Assembly (NCBI GenBank): GCA_903877135.1
Contig: CAIRCN010000010.1
Location: 100,241 to 164,240, forward strand
Direction of reading: 5' to 3'
DNA: 64,000 nt
Origin: an uncultured Opitutia bacterium
Lineage (GTDB): Bacteria; Verrucomicrobiota; Verrucomicrobiia; Opitutales; Opitutaceae
In this document: piece by piece, positions 62,121 through 64,000 of the stretch
Layout of the letters: the number at the start of each line of letters is the position of its first letter
Numbering within the stretch: position 1 is the first letter of the stretch
Position numbers and translations under genes: made by a program
The notes under the pieces: model-generated
What the model was told of the DNA's origin: nothing
Seen by the model: only the letters and a program-made list of their open reading frames with translations
Database searches by the model: none

Positions 62121-63049
62121 AAACCCTTGCTCTCGTCCTCTTCGCTCTGCTCGGCAGCGTTGCCTGCGCCCAAACCGCGACCGTGGCGCCGGACGTTCCT
62201 CAAAACACCGTGGCCCCGGCTCCGACTCTGCCTCCGGAGTTGCTGGAGCCGCGCCTGCTCAGCGAAGTGGCGCGCTATCTCTACCATTGGTATGTGGACG
62301 AGTCGGATATCGAGCAGGTTTCCAATACCCCCGACGTGGCCTTTTGGCTCGGTGTCTCGACCCCGGCGAACATGGATGAAGGGGACAAGAGCGTGTTCGC
62401 GAAAGTCCTCCTGCCTCGGCTGGGCATCACGGTGCAGCTCAAAAAATCCGACTATTTCATCGAGGAGACGAAGGTGGCAGTGAAGAGCAACGGGTTCAAG
62501 ATCACCTCGGTGTCGCGCGGCCTGGTTCCGCCGGCCATGCCCGCCGGATATATCGAGATCAAGCTGAACATGGAGAAACTTAAGGAGCACCTGTTTGCCA
62601 CCCGTTACCAGATGGATTATCCACAGGAAACGCTGATCACGCGCCTGAAAGCCTCGCTCGTGGCCGAATTATCCAAGGAGAAAACCCCCGTGGTGGATAA
62701 TCCCACGGAAGACCAGACTGTTTACGTCGGCTCCATTTCTCCGGTCGCCAACGATCTCTGGGCCTATTGGGAGAACAAGAAGTGGCTGGTCCATTGCACA
62801 TCGGACATCGACTTGGCCAATCCCACGGTCTGGTCGCAGGAAACCCTGAAGATCAGCATTTTTGATACCCTTACCCAAGTGGTGGTTTCCACGGAAGAAG
62901 CCGCCGGAAGCAACCGGTTCATGACGCGCGGCCAGATTGGCCGGGCGCTCTACAACTGCATTGTGCTTGGCAAACACATTCAGATCACCCCCTCGCAGAA
63001 GCCACCCGCACCTACCGCCCCTTCGCCATCCAGTAAGCCCTCTGTCTGA
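62117..63049 (+). CDS. secreted protein of unknown function, coupled to its upstream neighbour
   Basis: The GTG at 62117-62119 overlaps the upstream stop and is followed directly by a signal peptide (KTLALVLFALLGSVACAQ), which decides the start; the product has 310 residues. The mature part begins with a Pro/Ala linker, then LLSEVARYLYHWYVDESDIE, DVAFWLGVSTPANMDEGDKS and QLKKSDYFIEETKVAVKSNG. The C-terminus is Pro/Ser-rich. No family is recognised. The pair probably acts together in the periplasm or outside the cell. Confidence 0.65.
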   Translation: MKTLALVLFALLGSVACAQTATVAPDVPQNTVAPAPTLPPELLEPRLLSEVARYLYHWYVDESDIEQVSNTPDVAFWLGVSTPANMDEGDKSVFAKVLLPRLGITVQLKKSDYFIEETKVAVKSNGFKITSVSRGLVPPAMPAGYIEIKLNMEKLKEHLFATRYQMDYPQETLITRLKASLVAELSKEKTPVVDNPTEDQTVYVGSISPVANDLWAYWENKKWLVHCTSDIDLANPTVWSQETLKISIFDTLTQVVVSTEEAAGSNRFMTRGQIGRALYNCIVLGKHIQITPSQKPPAPTAPSPSSKPSV

Positions 63050-63188
63050 ATGGGTCCTGACGGGGTCAGCCCTCTACTATTTGCCTAATGATTTGATGTT
63101 CCTTCTATGCTCCACACCTTGCCCGTGTTCTCGCACTCGCAAGAGGCGAGAGACCTCTGTGAGCCTCTGGTCTTGCGGACGACAAATT

Positions 63189-63618
63189 TAGCTTTGGGGC
63201 CGGTAAGCCGGATTCTGTTCCACGCCTTGCGGCGTTTCGGCTGTCATTTCTCTCGGTTGCTTGCACAACTGCGGCGCTTGCGCGCCGTGCGGCATACCCG
63301 TGGCTGTTGGGCGGGCCACCCAGCCACCTATTTTGCCTTGCACCGGACGGGGTTTTTCGTGCCGCCGGCCTCGCGGCCAGTGCGGTGGGCTCTTACTCCA
63401 CCTTTTCACCCTTGCCTCGCGGTCGCCCGCGCGGCGGTTTGTTTTCTGTGACACTGTCCGTCGCCACGGCTTGACCCGTGGCGCCTGTGCTCGCCGTGAA
63501 GCTGGCACAGCATCCTGCCCTATGGTGTCCGGACTTTCCTCTCCGAATTTATCGGACGCGGCATTACCCGCGCCTTGGGATCAAAGAACTCGGAGCGACA
63601 GCCAGGCCCCAAAGCTAA
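63189..63618 (-). ncRNA. rnpB: RNase P RNA, bacterial type A
   Basis: Read on the minus strand, the conserved P4/CR-I sequence GAGGAAAGTCCGGAC lies near 63528-63542, and the 3' universal sequence ACAGAATCCGGCTTA lies near 63204-63218. The ends TTAGCTTTGGGGCC and GGCCCCAAAGCTAA pair as helix P1 (63605-63618 with 63189-63202). AGAGTAAGAGCCCACCG-like P11/CR-II sequence (near 63390) and GGGTGAAAAGGTGG are also present. The length of about 430 nt is typical of type A RNase P RNA, which cleaves tRNA 5' leaders. Ends are estimated from P1. Confidence 0.95.
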
Positions 63619-63773
63619 GGGGCGAACCGTAGGACGCCGAGGACGGAACGCAAGGCTACGCCTCTGTCGTTCAGCGGTTCAAAAATCGGTAGTGTCCTGA
63701 GAGTTCAGCAAAAAGGCGGATCATGGTAAGTGGTTTGGTGCTGAAACCAAAAACCACCAACAAAGGAAATGCC
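63619..63773. other. intergenic region upstream of rnpB
   Basis: No gene is seen. It should contain the rnpB promoter (minus strand). From about 63690 onward the base composition becomes noticeably richer in A and T than the rest of the window. Confidence 0.4.
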
Positions 63774-63986
63774 ATGACCCGCCCGAAGCGCAACGATGCT
63801 GTGATTAACGTAACGAAACAAGACCTGATGGAGATGCTGATGGAGGATAATGCCATCAATGGCAGCAGCGGGATGAAACTCATCTTCTTCGGGCGGTTTG
63901 AAACTCATGGTTGCTTCGGTGGAAATTCTTCCGCCGCTTCACGCAAAAAAGTTCTTCTTCGTCGGGTGGATTTTCTTCCCTCGTGA
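63774..63986 (+). CDS. short unidentified ORF at the window edge
   Basis: The 70-codon frame starts MTRPKRNDAVINVTKQDLME and has AAAGGA seven bases before its ATG, a good ribosome-binding site. After about residue 32 the translation becomes unconvincing (MKLIFFGRF and beyond), and another frame is also open there. The start of such a protein could be the N-terminus of a transposase interrupted by a frameshift, but I cannot support a family. The AT-rich composition suggests acquired DNA. Confidence 0.3.
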   Translation: MTRPKRNDAVINVTKQDLMEMLMEDNAINGSSGMKLIFFGRFETHGCFGGNSSAASRKKVLLRRVDFLPS

Positions 63987-64000
63987 ACCGGATGGCGAGG

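Noticed and set aside
63188..63508. Open frames on both strands between 63107 and 63632
   Set aside because: They lie inside the RNase P RNA gene, whose conserved helices explain the sequence.

Overview
The window looks like a chromosomal segment of a GC-rich Gram-negative member of Verrucomicrobiota, most probably Opitutaceae. This is inferred from gene content: a bacterial AURKAIP1/COX24-type mini-protein, a 4,231-residue Ig-repeat exoprotein, a GHL6-type glycoside hydrolase, LPS biosynthesis (KdsD), and a split pilus-like secretion apparatus. No rRNA is present. One tRNA (tRNA-His) and the RNase P RNA gene are present. Most genes lie on the minus strand in long overlapping operons.

Positions 1-6430 hold the 5' end of an exonuclease/endonuclease/phosphatase-family gene, a class I fumarase, a Gfo/Idh/MocA oxidoreductase overlapping kdsD, and, divergently, a TPR/LysM lipoprotein followed by a PLP aminotransferase. 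Positions 6428-16554 encode what appears to be a complete reductive pyrimidine catabolic pathway. An NCS1 permease imports the base; PreT/PreA reduce it; dihydropyrimidinase opens the ring; a divergent M20 amidohydrolase releases the beta-amino acid; a class III transaminase and CoA-acylating MmsA convert it to an acyl-CoA. A very long pyruvate:ferredoxin oxidoreductase (16967-21754) follows; its coding sequence carries a perfect 20-bp inverted repeat in frame.

Positions 21755-26128 contain a truncated MBL-fold hydrolase remnant abutting tRNA-His, a gene-poor 0.65 kb stretch with a G-rich pentamer tract, an ECF sigma factor overlapping a putative membrane anti-sigma factor, a polyprenyl diphosphate synthase and a CPBP protease. 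Positions 26153-43503 form one apparent minus-strand unit: pilM-, pilN-, pilO-, pilP- and pilQ/secretin-like genes, then a 12.7-kb gene for a secreted protein with CARDB-like domains, a PD40-type propeller and about 30 Big_7-type Ig repeats. No ATPase, PilC-like platform or prepilin peptidase lies beside them. Three prepilin-like genes with a NarL-type regulator lie separately at 50493-55170.

Positions 43831-50365 contain the 33-residue COX24-domain protein, an AddAB-type helicase-nuclease pair and rpsT. Positions 55238-62xxx are a carbohydrate-linked and envelope region: a GHL6/beta-galactosidase-trimerisation protein, a small unknown protein, an outer-membrane beta-barrel protein sandwiched between a decayed 5' copy and the intact copy of a GH2 beta-mannosidase-like gene, and two overlapping secreted unknowns. 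rnpB (minus strand) and an unidentified short ORF close the window.
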